NCBI RefSeq assembly: GCF_001651855.1
Contig: NZ_LNQC01000047.1
Coordinates: 1 to 64,000 of the forward strand
DNA length: 64,000 nucleotides
Reading direction: 5' to 3'
Origin: Sinorhizobium americanum
GTDB lineage: Bacteria > Pseudomonadota > Alphaproteobacteria > Rhizobiales > Rhizobiaceae
Below the pieces are notes generated by a model. It had not been told where the DNA came from, ran no database searches, and saw only the letters and a list, made by a program, of their open reading frames with translations. The position numbers and the translations under genes were made by a program. Positions 49,447 through 59,090 of this stretch are shown piece after piece. Positions within the stretch are counted from its first letter, which is position 1. Each line of letters opens with the position of its first letter.

Positions 49447-50471
49447 GCCGCGATCTCTCCCCTCGCCGGCTCCAAGCCGGAGCAAGCAATCGCGGCCGCG
49501 ACCCGATCGCTCACAAGTTTCACGTCCTTCGCCGTCAGGATTTCTGCCTTTTGTGCAGCCGGAAGGTCCGGCGCGAAACGCTCGATATACCAGCCGACAT
49601 GCTTGCGGGCATGACGAAGACCGATCTCCGGCCCGTAGAAGTCGAGCATCATCGCGTAGTGCTCGACAAACGTTTCCGCTATTCGCGCTGCAGTGGGTTC
49701 GCCTGCGGCACCGGCCAGCACGCCCGCATGCCACGGCCGGCCCTGGCACGAGCGGCCGACCATGACGGCATCGGCACCGGAGCGGCTCAGGATCTCCGTG
49801 GCATCGGCGATCGTGTCGACATCGCCATTGGCGATCAGCGGAACGGAAATCACCTCGCGAACCGCACGGATCGCGTCCCAATCCGCCTTGCCGGTATAGA
49901 ATTGCATCCGCGTGCGGCCATGGATGGTGATCGCCTGCACGCCCGCCTCCTCGGCGCGGCGGGCGATCAGTGGCGCATTGATCGAATTCTCGTCCCAGCC
50001 GAGCCGCATCTTCAGCGTTACCGGGACGCGGACTGCCTTGACGGTCGCCTCGATCAGCGACAAGGCATGGTCCGGATCGCGCATCAGTGCCGAGCCGGAA
50101 TAGCCGCCGGTGACCTTCTTGGCCGGGCAGCCCATATTGATGTCGACGATGTCGGCGCCATTGGCTTCGACGATCTTGGCGGCCTCGGCCATCCAGTGGG
50201 CCTCGCGCCCGGCAAGCTGCACGATGTGGGGATCAATCCCGGAATTCTTTAGTCGCGCCCAGGATTCGGCGGCATTGCCAACCAGCTCGCGGCTTGCCAC
50301 CATTTCCGTCACGACGAAGCCGGCGCCGAAGCGCCAGGCCAGCATGCGGAAGGGCAGATCCGTCACCCCTGACATCGGAGCGAGCGCCACCCGATTGCGG
50401 ATTTCAACTTTCCCGATCCGGAGTGACGATGACAGGGCCGGCAGTGGCAAATGCATATCTTTCGGGCACAT
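49443..50471 (-). CDS. dusB: tRNA-dihydrouridine synthase DusB (NifR3)
   Basis: A 342-residue FMN enzyme that reduces uridines in tRNA D-loops. Cys115 in [12 protein letters not shown] is the catalytic acid, and [13 protein letters not shown] near the start is the FMN site. The first ATG at 50471 lies only about nine bases from the predicted transcription start and has no ribosome binding site; ATG at 50456 (MHLPLPAL) is a real alternative. It is the first gene of the ntrBC operon. Confidence 0.95.
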   Translation of the reverse strand: MCPKDMHLPLPALSSSLRIGKVEIRNRVALAPMSGVTDLPFRMLAWRFGAGFVVTEMVASRELVGNAAESWARLKNSGIDPHIVQLAGREAHWMAEAAKIVEANGADIVDINMGCPAKKVTGGYSGSALMRDPDHALSLIEATVKAVRVPVTLKMRLGWDENSINAPLIARRAEEAGVQAITIHGRTRMQFYTGKADWDAIRAVREVISVPLIANGDVDTIADATEILSRSGADAVMVGRSCQGRPWHAGVLAGAAGEPTAARIAETFVEHYAMMLDFYGPEIGLRHARKHVGWYIERFAPDLPAAQKAEILTAKDVKLVSDRVAAAIACSGLEPARGEIAA

Positions 50472-50481
50472 GAATATCTTG

Positions 50482-50499
50482 CACTATTTTTAGACAGTG
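50482..50499. repeat. CACT-N10-AGTG inverted repeat at the dusB promoter
   Basis: Half sites at 50482-50485 and 50496-50499, within GCACT...AGTG. It overlaps the -10 box and could be a weak NtrC site (consensus half TGCAC), giving negative autoregulation. Too short to be sure. Confidence 0.35.
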
Positions 50500-50515
50500 T
50501 TGTTCGACTTGCCAA
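50487..50515 (-). promoter_or_regulatory. Candidate dusB-ntrBC promoter
   Basis: On the minus strand TTGGCA (50515-50510), 17 bases, then TAAAAA (50492-50487): five and four of six matches to the sigma-70 boxes. It places transcription start near 50480. Confidence 0.55.
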
Positions 50516-50702
50516 GCGATTTCCACGCGCCCGACAAAATTCCTCGAAGTGCGTCGACGCTCTCAAATTCTCGTTTTCAGGCATGCCGATCACCTGAAAA
50601 CCGCCGCACAGTTCGGACGACAGGCACAGATGGCTGGCAATCACAGGACCTTCGCGGTACATGACGGCGAAGATTGGCGAATTGCGGGACCCCATACAGA
50701 AG

Positions 50703-51917
50703 ATGCAGCCGGAAGAACAGTTCTCCTGTGGTGTTGTCCTCGTCGCCGCCGGCCGCGGCGAGCGCGCCGGTCAATCGGCGGAGGGACCGAAGCAGTACCG
50801 CAGGATCGGCAATCGCCCCGTTATCGCCCATACACTTGACGTTTTCGCGACATGGCCGGGCACCGGGCCGGTGGTCGTCGTTATGCACCCCGACGATGAG
50901 GCGCTTCTCGCCGCGGCGCTCGAGCGCATGGGCGACTCGCTGGCCGTGTCGGTGGTTCACGGGGGTGCGACGCGACAGCTCTCGGTGCTTGCCGGGCTCG
51001 AAGCGCTCGCCAGGACCGGCGTCAAACACGCAATGATCCAGGACGCCGTGCGCCCGTTCATCGACCATGCCCTGCTCGACCGTTGCCGTGCGGCGCTCGA
51101 CGGCGGCGCAGAGGCAGTGCTGCCGGCGATCGCTGTTGCCGACACCCTGAAACGGGCTACGGACGGCCGTATCGTCGAGGAGACAGTACCGCGGGGCGGC
51201 CTCTACGCGGCCCAGACGCCGCAATGCTTCCGTCTCGAGGCGATCCTCGCCGCCCACCGCGCCGCAAGCGCCAGCGGCCGCAGCGACTTTACCGACGACG
51301 CATCGATCGCCGAATGGGCGGGCATCCCGGTGGTCCTCGTCGAGGGATCGTCGGACAATATCAAGCTCACGCTCCAGAGGGATATATCGATGGCCGATGA
51401 ACGGCTGACCCGCCACGCACTTCCCGACGTCCGGACCGGCAATGGCTATGACGTGCACCAGCTCGTCGAGGGCGACGGCGTCACGCTTTGCGGCGTGTTC
51501 ATTCCGCATAACCGCAAGCTCTCCGGTCATTCCGACGCGGATGTCGCCTTGCACGCCTTAACCGACGCGCTGCTCGCCACCTGCGGCGCCGGCGACATCG
51601 GCGACCACTTCCCGCCTTCGGATCCGCAGTGGAAGGGTGCCGCCTCGCGCATCTTCCTGGAGCACGCCGCACGGATCGTGCGCGAGCGCGGCGGAGTGAT
51701 CACAAATGCGGATGTTTCGCTGATCGCGGAGGCGCCGAAGGTCGGTCCGCACCGCCAGCAGATGCGCGAAAATCTTGCCGCCATGCTCGGCATCGCCCTC
51801 GACCGCTGCTCGGTGAAGGCGACGACCAACGAGAAGCTCGGCTTCGTCGGGCGCCGGGAGGGCATCGCCGCAATCGCCACCGCAACGGTCGTCTATGTGG
51901 CGGGGAGCAAGGCCTGA
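50703..51917 (+). CDS. ispDF: Bifunctional IspD-IspF enzyme of the MEP pathway
   Basis: A 404-residue fusion. Residues 1-229 are 2-C-methylerythritol 4-phosphate cytidylyltransferase ([13 protein letters not shown] nucleotide loop); about 245-404 are MEcPP synthase with zinc ligands Asp250 and His252 (YDVHQL) and the [16 protein letters not shown] segment. This fusion is typical of alphaproteobacteria. The ATG at 50703 gives the usual length; ATG at 50661 would add 14 residues. Its stop shares one base with cinA. Confidence 0.96.
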   Translation: MQPEEQFSCGVVLVAAGRGERAGQSAEGPKQYRRIGNRPVIAHTLDVFATWPGTGPVVVVMHPDDEALLAAALERMGDSLAVSVVHGGATRQLSVLAGLEALARTGVKHAMIQDAVRPFIDHALLDRCRAALDGGAEAVLPAIAVADTLKRATDGRIVEETVPRGGLYAAQTPQCFRLEAILAAHRAASASGRSDFTDDASIAEWAGIPVVLVEGSSDNIKLTLQRDISMADERLTRHALPDVRTGNGYDVHQLVEGDGVTLCGVFIPHNRKLSGHSDADVALHALTDALLATCGAGDIGDHFPPSDPQWKGAASRIFLEHAARIVRERGGVITNADVSLIAEAPKVGPHRQQMRENLAAMLGIALDRCSVKATTNEKLGFVGRREGIAAIATATVVYVAGSKA

Positions 51918-52414
51918 TGTGGCCGGCCGACATCGAACGGGCGGCGCGCGCTATCATCACTGACGTCACCGCGCGCGGGCTGAAGATCGCTACCGCCGAA
52001 TCCTGCACCGGCGGCCTGATCGCCGCGGCGCTGACCGAGATTGCCGGCTCGTCCGCCGTGGTCGACCGCGGCTTCGTCACCTATTCCAACGAGGCGAAAA
52101 TCGACATGCTCGGCGTCGACGCAGCGACGCTCGCGGTTCACGGCGCGGTCTCTTACGAAACGGCTGCGGCAATGGTACGGGGCGCCATCGCCCGCTCCGG
52201 CGCCCACGTCGCTGTCGCGGTCACGGGCATTGCAGGACCAAGCGGCGGCTCAGCCGAGAAGCCTGTCGGGCTCGTCCACCTCGCTGCGGCGGGACGCTCG
52301 GGCAATCTTCTTCACCGCGAGATGCGCTACGGCGATATTGGCCGTGACGCGGTGCGGCTGGCAACGGTCAAGACGGCGCTCGATCTCCTCAGGGAGATCG
52401 CTCAGGAGCCGTAG
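51917..52414 (+). CDS. CinA C-terminal-domain protein (NMN amidohydrolase, PncC-like)
   Basis: A 165-residue stand-alone CinA_C domain. ATAESCTGGLIAAALT (about 25-40) and VAVTGIAGPSGGSAEKPVG are the family motifs. Stand-alone members such as PncC and YfaY deamidate nicotinamide mononucleotide in the pyridine nucleotide cycle. The ATG at 51917 shares an A with the ispDF stop. It is convergent with and overlaps the COQ10-like gene by 13 bases. Confidence 0.92.
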   Translation: MWPADIERAARAIITDVTARGLKIATAESCTGGLIAAALTEIAGSSAVVDRGFVTYSNEAKIDMLGVDAATLAVHGAVSYETAAAMVRGAIARSGAHVAVAVTGIAGPSGGSAEKPVGLVHLAAAGRSGNLLHREMRYGDIGRDAVRLATVKTALDLLREIAQEP

Positions 52415-52851
52415 ATCGCGTCGGCGCGTTTCTCGAAGGCCTCAGAGAACATGCGGAAGGCGCGATCGAACATCGAGCCCATCAGGGCGCCTAGAATGCG
52501 GCTCTTGAACTCATAGTCGATGTAGAAGTGGACGATCGACTGGTTCTCGTTCACCGGTTCGAAGCGCCAGATATTATCGAGATACTTGAACGGCCCCTCG
52601 ATGTAGTTGACGTCGATCAGCCGCTCGGCCGGCTTCAGCAGAACCTGCGTCGTAAACGTCTCGCGGATGGCCTTGTAGCCCACCGTCATGTCGGCAAGCA
52701 GCAACACCTTGCCGTCGCGTTCCTTGCGCGATCGCACGCTCAGCGCCTCGCAGAGCGGCAGAAACGCCGGATAGCGTTCGACGTCGGCGACGAGGTTGTA
52801 CATCTGCTCGGCCGAGTGCTTGACGACATGGTTGGTTTCAAAGTGCGGCAT
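52402..52851 (-). CDS. COQ10/RatA-type START-domain protein
   Basis: A 149-residue polyketide-cyclase/START fold like yeast Coq10 and bacterial RatA. HVVKHSAEQMYNLVADVERYPAFLPLCE is a clear family N-terminus (no more than part is quoted here as key residues: ERYPAFLPL). In alphaproteobacteria the likely role is ubiquinone handling, as for Coq10; the toxin label given to RatA is not supported by context. It ends inside the cinA end on the other strand. Confidence 0.88.
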   Translation of the reverse strand: MPHFETNHVVKHSAEQMYNLVADVERYPAFLPLCEALSVRSRKERDGKVLLLADMTVGYKAIRETFTTQVLLKPAERLIDVNYIEGPFKYLDNIWRFEPVNENQSIVHFYIDYEFKSRILGALMGSMFDRAFRMFSEAFEKRADAIYGS

Positions 52852-52860
52852 GGTTTGGAG

Positions 52861-53424
52861 TTAAGGCCGAGCCGCGAGAAGATCAAGGAGTTGGCGCATT
52901 TGTGCCCGGTTTCTTATCTGGAGAACGGGCACGGCGTGCTCCCGGAGCCCAGCGTCGACCATCGGGGCGAACTTGCGTTCGAAGGTCCAGATGTAGCGAA
53001 TGAATTCCGAACTCAACCGTTCGGGGCAGCCGTCGGCCATTTCCGGGCGCGCCTGCCCTCGCCATTTCAGCCAGCGGCGCACCGCCCCCCAGAGACAAAG
53101 CAGGCGCGACATACGCACCCAAACGACGACGTCCGTGCGCGGCATCCTCAGATCGAAGCTCGACGGGTTTGTCCCGTCCATGATCCATCGCGGCTGATCG
53201 ACTTTGGCGGCGATCATCGCCCGCTGTTCCGCGCGTGGTCGCGAGTGCCAACCAGGCAGCCAGAAGAATTCGCGGTCCATGGAGATGAAGGGTAGGTCGA
53301 AGCGGGTGGAAAGCCACCGCGCCAGAGTGGTCTTGCCGCCGCCGGAGCAGCCAATCACCAGAATTCGCCTCGCCTGCGCGAGATGGGCGGCTGCCTCGGC
53401 AATATCGGTCAGATCGCGTGCCAT
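52861..53424 (-). CDS. P-loop nucleoside/nucleotide kinase-like protein
   Basis: A 187-residue P-loop protein (adenylate-kinase-like). Walker A GCSGGGKTT at 25-33 is followed by a DREFFWLPGW motif and an Arg-rich lid region (WKWRGQARPE). Homologues are often called topology-modulation proteins, with no known substrate. The ATG at 53424 has GGAG five bases upstream; a TTG start five codons earlier is unlikely. It lies nine bases before the COQ10-like gene and after lipA. Confidence 0.82.
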   Translation of the reverse strand: MARDLTDIAEAAAHLAQARRILVIGCSGGGKTTLARWLSTRFDLPFISMDREFFWLPGWHSRPRAEQRAMIAAKVDQPRWIMDGTNPSSFDLRMPRTDVVVWVRMSRLLCLWGAVRRWLKWRGQARPEMADGCPERLSSEFIRYIWTFERKFAPMVDAGLREHAVPVLQIRNRAQMRQLLDLLAARP

Positions 53425-53443
53425 GCCGTCTCCACACAAGGAA

Positions 53444-53469
53444 AGCCGCGACGTCGGAACGCCGCGGCT
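53444..53469 (-). terminator. Hairpin after lipA
   Basis: AGCCGCG/CGCGGCT (53444-53450 with 53463-53469) about 30 bases after the lipA stop, followed on the minus strand by TTTCCTTGTGT. Probably a weak terminator before the P-loop gene. Confidence 0.55.
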
Positions 53470-53499
53470 ATTGATCCTGTATCGGCGACCGGCGAAGAG

Positions 53500-54468
53500 C
53501 TACTCCGCCGCGGTCAGCTTCTTCTCCCGCGCCGCCTTCAGCCGTGCAAAGTCGTCGCCGGCATGGTGCGACGAGCGGGTCAGCGGGCTCGACGCGACCA
53601 TCAGGAAGCCCTTGGTATAGGCGACCGTCTCGTAGGACTTGAATTCCTCGGGGGTGACAAATTTCTCGACCTTGTGGTGCTTGCGGGTCGGCTGCAGGTA
53701 CTGGCCGATCGTCAGGAAGTCGACGTCGGCGGTACGCAGGTCGTCCATCAGTTGCAGCACCTCGTTCCGCTCTTCGCCGAGGCCGACCATGATGCCGGAC
53801 TTGGTGAACATCGTCGGATCGAGTTCCTTCACCCGCTGCAGGAGACGGATCGAATGGAAGTAGCGGGCGCCCGGGCGCACCGTGAGATAGTTGCCCGGCA
53901 CGGTCTCGAGGTTGTGGTTGAAGACGTCGGGCTTGGCGGCGACCACCCGCTCGAGCGCGCCTGGCTTCTTGAGGAAGTCCGGGGTCAGGATTTCGATCGT
54001 CGTCGTCGGAGACGCGTCGCGGATCGCGAAGATCACCTTCTCGAAATGCTCGGCGCCGCCGTCCTCGAGGTCGTCACGGTCGACCGAGGTGATGACGACG
54101 TGGCTGAGGCCCATCTGCTTGACGGCCTTGGCGACATTGGCGGGCTCTTCGAAATCGAGGGCGTTGGGCTTGCCGGTCGCCACGTTGCAGAAGGCGCAGG
54201 CGCGCGTGCAGATCTCGCCCATGATCATGAAGGTGGCGTGCTTCTTGTCCCAACATTCGCCGATGTTCGGGCAGCCGGCTTCCTCGCAGACGGTGACGAG
54301 CTTGTTGCTCTTCACGATCGAGCGGGTCTCCTGGTAACCCTTCGAGGTCGGCGCCTTCACGCGGATCCAGTCCGGCTTGCGCAGCACTTCCGTATCCGGC
54401 CGGTGCGCCTTTTCCGGATGGCGGATGCGCTGAGCCCGATCCGAGACCGCGTCGAAAACCGTTACCAT
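53500..54468 (-). CDS. lipA: Lipoyl synthase LipA
   Basis: A 322-residue radical-SAM enzyme that inserts sulfurs into octanoyl-lysine to make lipoate. The auxiliary cluster cysteines are 61, 66 and 72 ([12 protein letters not shown]) and the SAM cluster 87, 91, 94 (CTRACAFC). The ATG at 54468 is used. It supplies lipoate to the E2 and E1-beta proteins of the PDH complex encoded nearby (57733-61522), a meaningful neighbourhood. Confidence 0.97.
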   Translation of the reverse strand: MVTVFDAVSDRAQRIRHPEKAHRPDTEVLRKPDWIRVKAPTSKGYQETRSIVKSNKLVTVCEEAGCPNIGECWDKKHATFMIMGEICTRACAFCNVATGKPNALDFEEPANVAKAVKQMGLSHVVITSVDRDDLEDGGAEHFEKVIFAIRDASPTTTIEILTPDFLKKPGALERVVAAKPDVFNHNLETVPGNYLTVRPGARYFHSIRLLQRVKELDPTMFTKSGIMVGLGEERNEVLQLMDDLRTADVDFLTIGQYLQPTRKHHKVEKFVTPEEFKSYETVAYTKGFLMVASSPLTRSSHHAGDDFARLKAAREKKLTAAE

Positions 54469-54601
54469 GTTTCTTCCTTCGTCGTATCGAGCATGCGGCA
54501 AGAAGCCGTTGGCAATTTCGATCTATATAAACAAGCGGACATGAAAAGTCAGGCCGCCATTTGCATGGCAGCCCGACCGCGATTGGATGGCGTATGGACT
54601 T

Positions 54602-54853
54602 CTATCCTCGGACGGCACGGCCCGCGGCGATCAGCAGGCAGGCGCCGATGAAGCCGACGACCAGATAGGCGATCCAGCCGGTATAGGCCATGCCGAATGC
54701 CGCAAGGATGAAGTTCAAGACGACCGCGCCGATGATGCCGAGAATGATGTTCATGAACAGGCCCATCTGGCTGTTCATGAATTTCTCCGCCAGCCAGCCG
54801 GCCAGCCCACCGATGATGATCGCTGCCAAAATGCCCACGCCATTGACGCTCAT
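54602..54853 (-). CDS. GlsB/YeaQ/YmgE-family membrane protein
   Basis: An 83-residue protein with three hydrophobic segments and a repeated glycine pattern (GILAAIIIGGLAGWLAEKFM; VGFIGACLLIAAGRAVRG). This family, also called transglycosylase-associated, is often stress-induced in E. coli, with unknown biochemistry. It stands alone between lipA and lpdA. Confidence 0.88.
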   Translation of the reverse strand: MSVNGVGILAAIIIGGLAGWLAEKFMNSQMGLFMNIILGIIGAVVLNFILAAFGMAYTGWIAYLVVGFIGACLLIAAGRAVRG

Positions 54854-54928
54854 GACGACCTCCGCGCACTGAAGATGCTACGCAATCAATGCGTGAGCAT
54901 ACTGCAAGTTCCGGACAGTCGCACGTCA

Positions 54929-56374
54929 TCAGGCGTTCAGCACTTTTCCGTAAGCATCGAGAACGCTTTCTTTCATCATTTCGGAGAGCGTCGGATGCGG
55001 GAAGATCGTGTGCATCAGCTCTTCCTCGGTCGTCTCCAGATTCATCGCAACGACGAAGCCCTGGATGAGCTCGGTGACTTCCGCACCGACCATGTGCGCT
55101 CCGAGCAGCTCGCCGGTCTTCTTGTCGAAAATCGTCTTGATCATGCCCTGGTCCTCGCCGAGCGCAATCGCCTTGCCGTTGGCGCCGAAGCTGTAGCGGC
55201 CGACGCGAATGTCGCGGCCGAGTTCCTTCGCCTTCGCCTCGGTGAGGCCAACGGAGGCGACCTGCGGGTCGCAATAGGTGCAGCCCGGGACCTTGCTTTT
55301 GTCGAGCGCATGGACGCCCGGCACGCCGGCAATCTTCTCGACGCAGATGACGCCCTCATGCTCGGCCTTGTGCGCCAGCATCGGCGGCCCGGCAACGTCG
55401 CCGATCGCATAGATGCCGGCGACATTGGTCTTGCCGTAGCCGTCGGTGACGATGCAGCCGCGGTCGGTCTTGATGCCGAGCGTCTCGAGCCCGAGATTCT
55501 CGATATTGCCCTGGACGCCGACGGCCGAGATCAGCCGGTCCGCCTTGATCGGCGTGACCTTGCCGTCCTTGGTCTCGACATGGGCCGTGACGTCGTTGGC
55601 GCCCTTTTCGACCTTCGACACCTTGGCGTCGGTGAAGATCTTCATGCCGCGCTTCTCGAGCTGCTTGCGCGCGAGCGCGGAAATCTCGGCGTCCTCGACG
55701 GGCATCACCTGCGGCAGGAGTTCGACGACCGTGACATCGACGCCCATGGAAAGGTAGAAGCTCGCAAATTCGATGCCGATCGCGCCGGAGCCCATGACGA
55801 CCATGGTTTTCGGCAGCTCCTCGGGCTTCATCGCCTCGAAATAGGTCCAGATCAGCTTGCCGTCCGGCTCGATGCCGGGCAGTGCCCGCGGCCGGGCGCC
55901 GGTCGCCAGGATGATGTGCTTGGCCGTATAGGTGCCCTCGCTCTTGACGCCCTTCGGCACGGGGTTCTGCGGCTGGACGGCCGGCTTCGACGGCGCGCCG
56001 ACGACGATCTCGCCGGGCTTCGTCAGCTTCGCTTCGCCCCAGATCACGTCGATCTTGTTCTTCTTCATCAGAAAGGCGACGCCGCCGTTCAGCCGCGCCG
56101 AGACGCCGCGCGAGCGGGCGACGACATCCTTGACGTTGGCGGTGATCTTGCCTTCGAGCGTCAGGCCGTAGTTCTTGGCGTGGTTGGCATGGTCGAGAAT
56201 CTCGGCTGAGCGAAGCAGCGCCTTGGTCGGGATGCAGCCCCAGTTGAGGCAGATGCCGCCCAGATGCTCGCGCTCGACGATCGCCGTCTTCAAGCCCAGC
56301 TGCGCCGAGCGGATGGCGGTCACATAGCCGCCCGGGCCCGAACCGATAACGATGACGTCGTAATTCTCAGCCAT
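54929..56374 (-). CDS. lpdA: Dihydrolipoyl dehydrogenase LpdA
   Basis: A 481-residue flavoprotein, E3 of the 2-oxoacid dehydrogenase complexes. FAD loop GSGPGGY at 11-17, redox-active Cys42 and Cys47 in CLNWGCIP, an NAD-binding GSGAIGIEFAS in the middle, and the C-terminal interface with HTIFPHPTLSEM. It follows pdhC after two unrelated genes, in the same direction. Confidence 0.96.
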   Translation of the reverse strand: MAENYDVIVIGSGPGGYVTAIRSAQLGLKTAIVEREHLGGICLNWGCIPTKALLRSAEILDHANHAKNYGLTLEGKITANVKDVVARSRGVSARLNGGVAFLMKKNKIDVIWGEAKLTKPGEIVVGAPSKPAVQPQNPVPKGVKSEGTYTAKHIILATGARPRALPGIEPDGKLIWTYFEAMKPEELPKTMVVMGSGAIGIEFASFYLSMGVDVTVVELLPQVMPVEDAEISALARKQLEKRGMKIFTDAKVSKVEKGANDVTAHVETKDGKVTPIKADRLISAVGVQGNIENLGLETLGIKTDRGCIVTDGYGKTNVAGIYAIGDVAGPPMLAHKAEHEGVICVEKIAGVPGVHALDKSKVPGCTYCDPQVASVGLTEAKAKELGRDIRVGRYSFGANGKAIALGEDQGMIKTIFDKKTGELLGAHMVGAEVTELIQGFVVAMNLETTEEELMHTIFPHPTLSEMMKESVLDAYGKVLNA

Positions 56375-56392
56375 GTGTTTCCTACCTTTGTT

Positions 56393-56974
56393 TCAAGCGA
56401 CCTTGCGGGTGAAGAGCACCCAATCATGTTTCCTGCTGTCTTCGAAGAGCAGCAGGGCTTCCGCGCGCGCCACCTCTTCGAAGCCGTTTTTCTTGTACAG
56501 CGCCTGCGCCTTTTCATTGTGGCTCTCGGTGATCAGGCTTACCGGCGCCTTGCCGGCGCGGACAAATTCGTGCTCGAGCAGCGCCCGGCCAATCCCCTTG
56601 CCGCGATGCGCCTTGTAGACGCCGAGGCTGTCGATGAACCAGTGACCGACCACCTCTCTCTGCAGCGCAAGCAAGGGCGCGAGCACCGGATGCTTCGGCT
56701 CGATCTCTGCAATCGACGCGTCGATGGCGTAGGAAATCGAAACGCCGACGATCTCTTCATCGGTGAGGGCGACCACCGCGTCACGCCACGTCCCCAAACC
56801 CTCGTCCTGCCGCAGCCGGTTGCGGCCGTGTTCGAAAGCCGTGTCCGCCGATTTGGCCAAGACGCCGCCATACCACAGCCATGAGGCAAAGCCATGCGAG
56901 GCGATATCGACGAGGATCGCCAGTTCAGCCGCCTCGCTTCGCATAGCGGGTCTGAGGGTTGCGCCAGCCGCCAT
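56393..56974 (-). CDS. GNAT-family N-acetyltransferase
   Basis: A 193-residue acetyltransferase. The acetyl-CoA loop is HRGKGIGRALLEHE (about 134-147) and the late YKKNGFEEVAR motif is typical. The substrate is unknown. The ATG at 56974 is used; the open frame runs far upstream into the SGNH gene and is a shadow there. It is two bases from the SGNH gene, so the two are likely co-translated. Confidence 0.88.
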   Translation of the reverse strand: MAAGATLRPAMRSEAAELAILVDIASHGFASWLWYGGVLAKSADTAFEHGRNRLRQDEGLGTWRDAVVALTDEEIVGVSISYAIDASIAEIEPKHPVLAPLLALQREVVGHWFIDSLGVYKAHRGKGIGRALLEHEFVRAGKAPVSLITESHNEKAQALYKKNGFEEVARAEALLLFEDSRKHDWVLFTRKVA

Positions 56975-56976
56975 CG

Positions 56977-57618
56977 TCAAAGCCCGAGCAACATCCGGAC
57001 CACCGGCTCCACGCCCCGGCCGATTGCGCGGGTATTCTCGGCGTCGAGATGAACCCCATCGAGCGGCGTCGTCCGGGCGACCGAACCGGCGTCGAAGAAG
57101 CCGCAATCGAGTTCGTCGGCAAGATCGCGATAGAGCGACCCCAGCATCGCCGACTGCTCGACGCCGCCGGCAAACATCGCCGCGAAGTCGCTGTCGGCCG
57201 TTTCGCAAAGCGGTGGCGGCGAGACGATCAGGATATTCGGGCCCTCCTCCGTCTCCGTCGGCCAGTCGTGCTTGCGAACCAGATTGACCAGGCGCTCGAC
57301 ACCTTTGACGGCGCCGAAGGCCGTGCCGTGAATGATTGGCTTCATGTCGTTCGAACCGAGCATGAAGACGACAAGATCGAGCGGTGCGTGGCTGTGCAGC
57401 ACGGTCGGAAGGACACGCGCGCCGTTACGGTCGCAATCGGCGAGATGATCGTCATAGGCTGTGGTGCGGCCGTTCAGCCCCTCGGCGATGACATTGACGC
57501 CGGCGCCGAGCGCCTTCTGCAACACGCTTGGCCAACGATCCTCCAGCGCATGTCTCCCCGGGCCCTCCGCGTCATAGCCCCAGGTCAGACTGTCACCATA
57601 GCAAAGGACTGTCTTCAT
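56977..57618 (-). CDS. SGNH/GDSL-family esterase
   Basis: A 213-residue lipase/esterase. Ser10 in CYGDSLTWGYD is the nucleophile, GSND near 96 the oxyanion Asn block, and DGVHLDAENTRAIG near the end contributes the Asp/His. No signal peptide. Related arylesterases act on short acyl esters. The ATG at 57618 gives the standard N-terminus. Confidence 0.9.
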   Translation of the reverse strand: MKTVLCYGDSLTWGYDAEGPGRHALEDRWPSVLQKALGAGVNVIAEGLNGRTTAYDDHLADCDRNGARVLPTVLHSHAPLDLVVFMLGSNDMKPIIHGTAFGAVKGVERLVNLVRKHDWPTETEEGPNILIVSPPPLCETADSDFAAMFAGGVEQSAMLGSLYRDLADELDCGFFDAGSVARTTPLDGVHLDAENTRAIGRGVEPVVRMLLGL

Positions 57619-57702
57619 CTGCCTACTCGCATTTGATGCATTTCGCCCAAAACTGTGCAGCGGTATTGGGGCAACGACATGCACAAGAGGTCAGGAAAGG
57701 AA

Positions 57703-57724
57703 GGACCGGCGGAAGCGCCGGTCC
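57703..57724 (-). terminator. Terminator after pdhC
   Basis: A perfect 9-base-pair stem (57703-57711 with 57716-57724), GAAG loop, eight bases after the pdhC stop, followed on the minus strand by TTCCTTTCCT. Confidence 0.78.
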
Positions 57725-57732
57725 GGATCGCA

Positions 57733-59076
57733 TCAGACGAGCATGCCCATCGGGTTTTCGATGTAGCGCTTGAAGGCGCCGAGCAGTTCGGCACCGAGAG
57801 CGCCATCGACGCAGCGATGGTCGGTCGAGAGCGTGACGGTCATCATGTTGGCGACGACCATCTCCTTGTTCTTGACGATGACGCGCTCCTCGCCAGCGCC
57901 GACCGCAAGGATGGTCGCGTGCGGCGGGTTGACGACGGCAGCGAAGTCCTTGACGCCCATCATGCCCATGTTGGAAACCGCGGTGGTACCACCCTGGTAT
58001 TCCTCCGGCTTCAGCTTGCGCTCCTTGGCGCGCTTGCCGAGATCCTTCATCTCGTTGGAGATGGCCGAAAGGCTCTTCAACTCCGCCTGACGGACGATCG
58101 GGGTTATCAGCCCGCCCGGGATCGACACCGCAACGCCGACATCCGCGTGCTTGTGCTTGACCATGTTCGTATCGGTCCAGGAAACGTTCGCATCCGGAAC
58201 GTCGCGCAGCGCCAGCGCCAGCGCCTTGATCACCATGTCGTTGACCGAGAGCTTGTAGACCGGCTTGCCGTCCTTCTCGGGCGCAGCCGCATTGAGCTGA
58301 GCACGCAGAGCTAAGAGCGCATCGAGCTGGCAATCGAGGGAAACGTAGAAATGCGGGATCGTCTGCTTCGACTCCTGCAGACGCTTGGCAATCGTCTTGC
58401 GCATGCCGTCATGCGGAACGAGCTCGTAGGAGCCCGCCTCGAAGAGCTTGAGGACGGCGTCTTCCGACATGCCCTTGGCAAGCGGTGCTGCGGCCGGTGC
58501 TTGAGCGGCGGCCGGTGCCGCGGCGGGCTTGGCGGTGCCGCCGGAGACTGCGGTTTCGACATCCTTCTTGACGACGCGGCCATAGGGGCCGGAACCGGCA
58601 ATTGCCGAGAGGTCGATGCCCGCTTCCTTGGCAAGACGGCGGGCGAGCGGTGACGAGAAGACACGCTTGCCGTCACCGGCGGCCGGTGCCGGCGTTGCCG
58701 ATGCGGCCGAAGCGGTGGGGGCTGCGGTCGGTGCCGGCGCCGCGGGTGCCGCCGGAGCAGCGGCTTCCGCCTTCGCGGCCGATGCCGGCGCGGCTGCGCC
58801 ATTGCCGCCCTTGGCTGCAGTCGACACATCCTCGCCATCCGCGGCGAGCACTGCGATCAAGGCATTGACCTTGACGCCTTCAGTACCGGCCGGAACGACG
58901 ATCCTGGCAACGGTGCCTTCATCGACGGCCTCGACTTCCATGGTCGCCTTGTCGGTCTCGATCTCGGCGATGACGTCGCCGGACTTGACCTTGTCGCCTT
59001 CCTTGACCAGCCACTTGGCGAGATTGCCTTCTTCCATGGTCGGGGAGAGGGCAGGCATTGTGATGTTGATTGGCAT
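57733..59076 (-). CDS. pdhC: Pyruvate dehydrogenase E2, dihydrolipoyl acetyltransferase
   Basis: A 447-residue E2. The lipoyl domain (1-80) carries Lys43 in [11 protein letters not shown], followed by an Ala/Pro linker, a peripheral-subunit binding domain (about 140-175) and the catalytic domain with His420 in DHRCVDG. It forms the core of the PDH complex. The lipoyl region is highly similar to that of PdhB at DNA level. It lies 14 bases after pdhB. Confidence 0.96.
   Translation of the reverse strand: MPINITMPALSPTMEEGNLAKWLVKEGDKVKSGDVIAEIETDKATMEVEAVDEGTVARIVVPAGTEGVKVNALIAVLAADGEDVSTAAKGGNGAAAPASAAKAEAAAPAAPAAPAPTAAPTASAASATPAPAAGDGKRVFSSPLARRLAKEAGIDLSAIAGSGPYGRVVKKDVETAVSGGTAKPAAAPAAAQAPAAAPLAKGMSEDAVLKLFEAGSYELVPHDGMRKTIAKRLQESKQTIPHFYVSLDCQLDALLALRAQLNAAAPEKDGKPVYKLSVNDMVIKALALALRDVPDANVSWTDTNMVKHKHADVGVAVSIPGGLITPIVRQAELKSLSAISNEMKDLGKRAKERKLKPEEYQGGTTAVSNMGMMGVKDFAAVVNPPHATILAVGAGEERVIVKNKEMVVANMMTVTLSTDHRCVDGALGAELLGAFKRYIENPMGMLV
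58919..59061 (-). repeat. Lipoyl-domain repeat, copy in pdhC
   Basis: This stretch is almost the same as 60300-60442 in pdhB, including the same order of key residues around Lys43. The two reflect an old duplication or gene conversion of the lipoyl module. Confidence 0.7.
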
Positions 59077-59090
59077 CGAACGTCCCTCTC

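Noticed and set aside
50549-50839. Short plus-strand frame before ispDF
   Set aside because: Overlaps the ispDF start in another frame, no domain and no ribosome binding site.
52402-52851. RatA toxin of a toxin-antitoxin pair
   Set aside because: No antitoxin gene nearby and the START fold fits the Coq10 role better.
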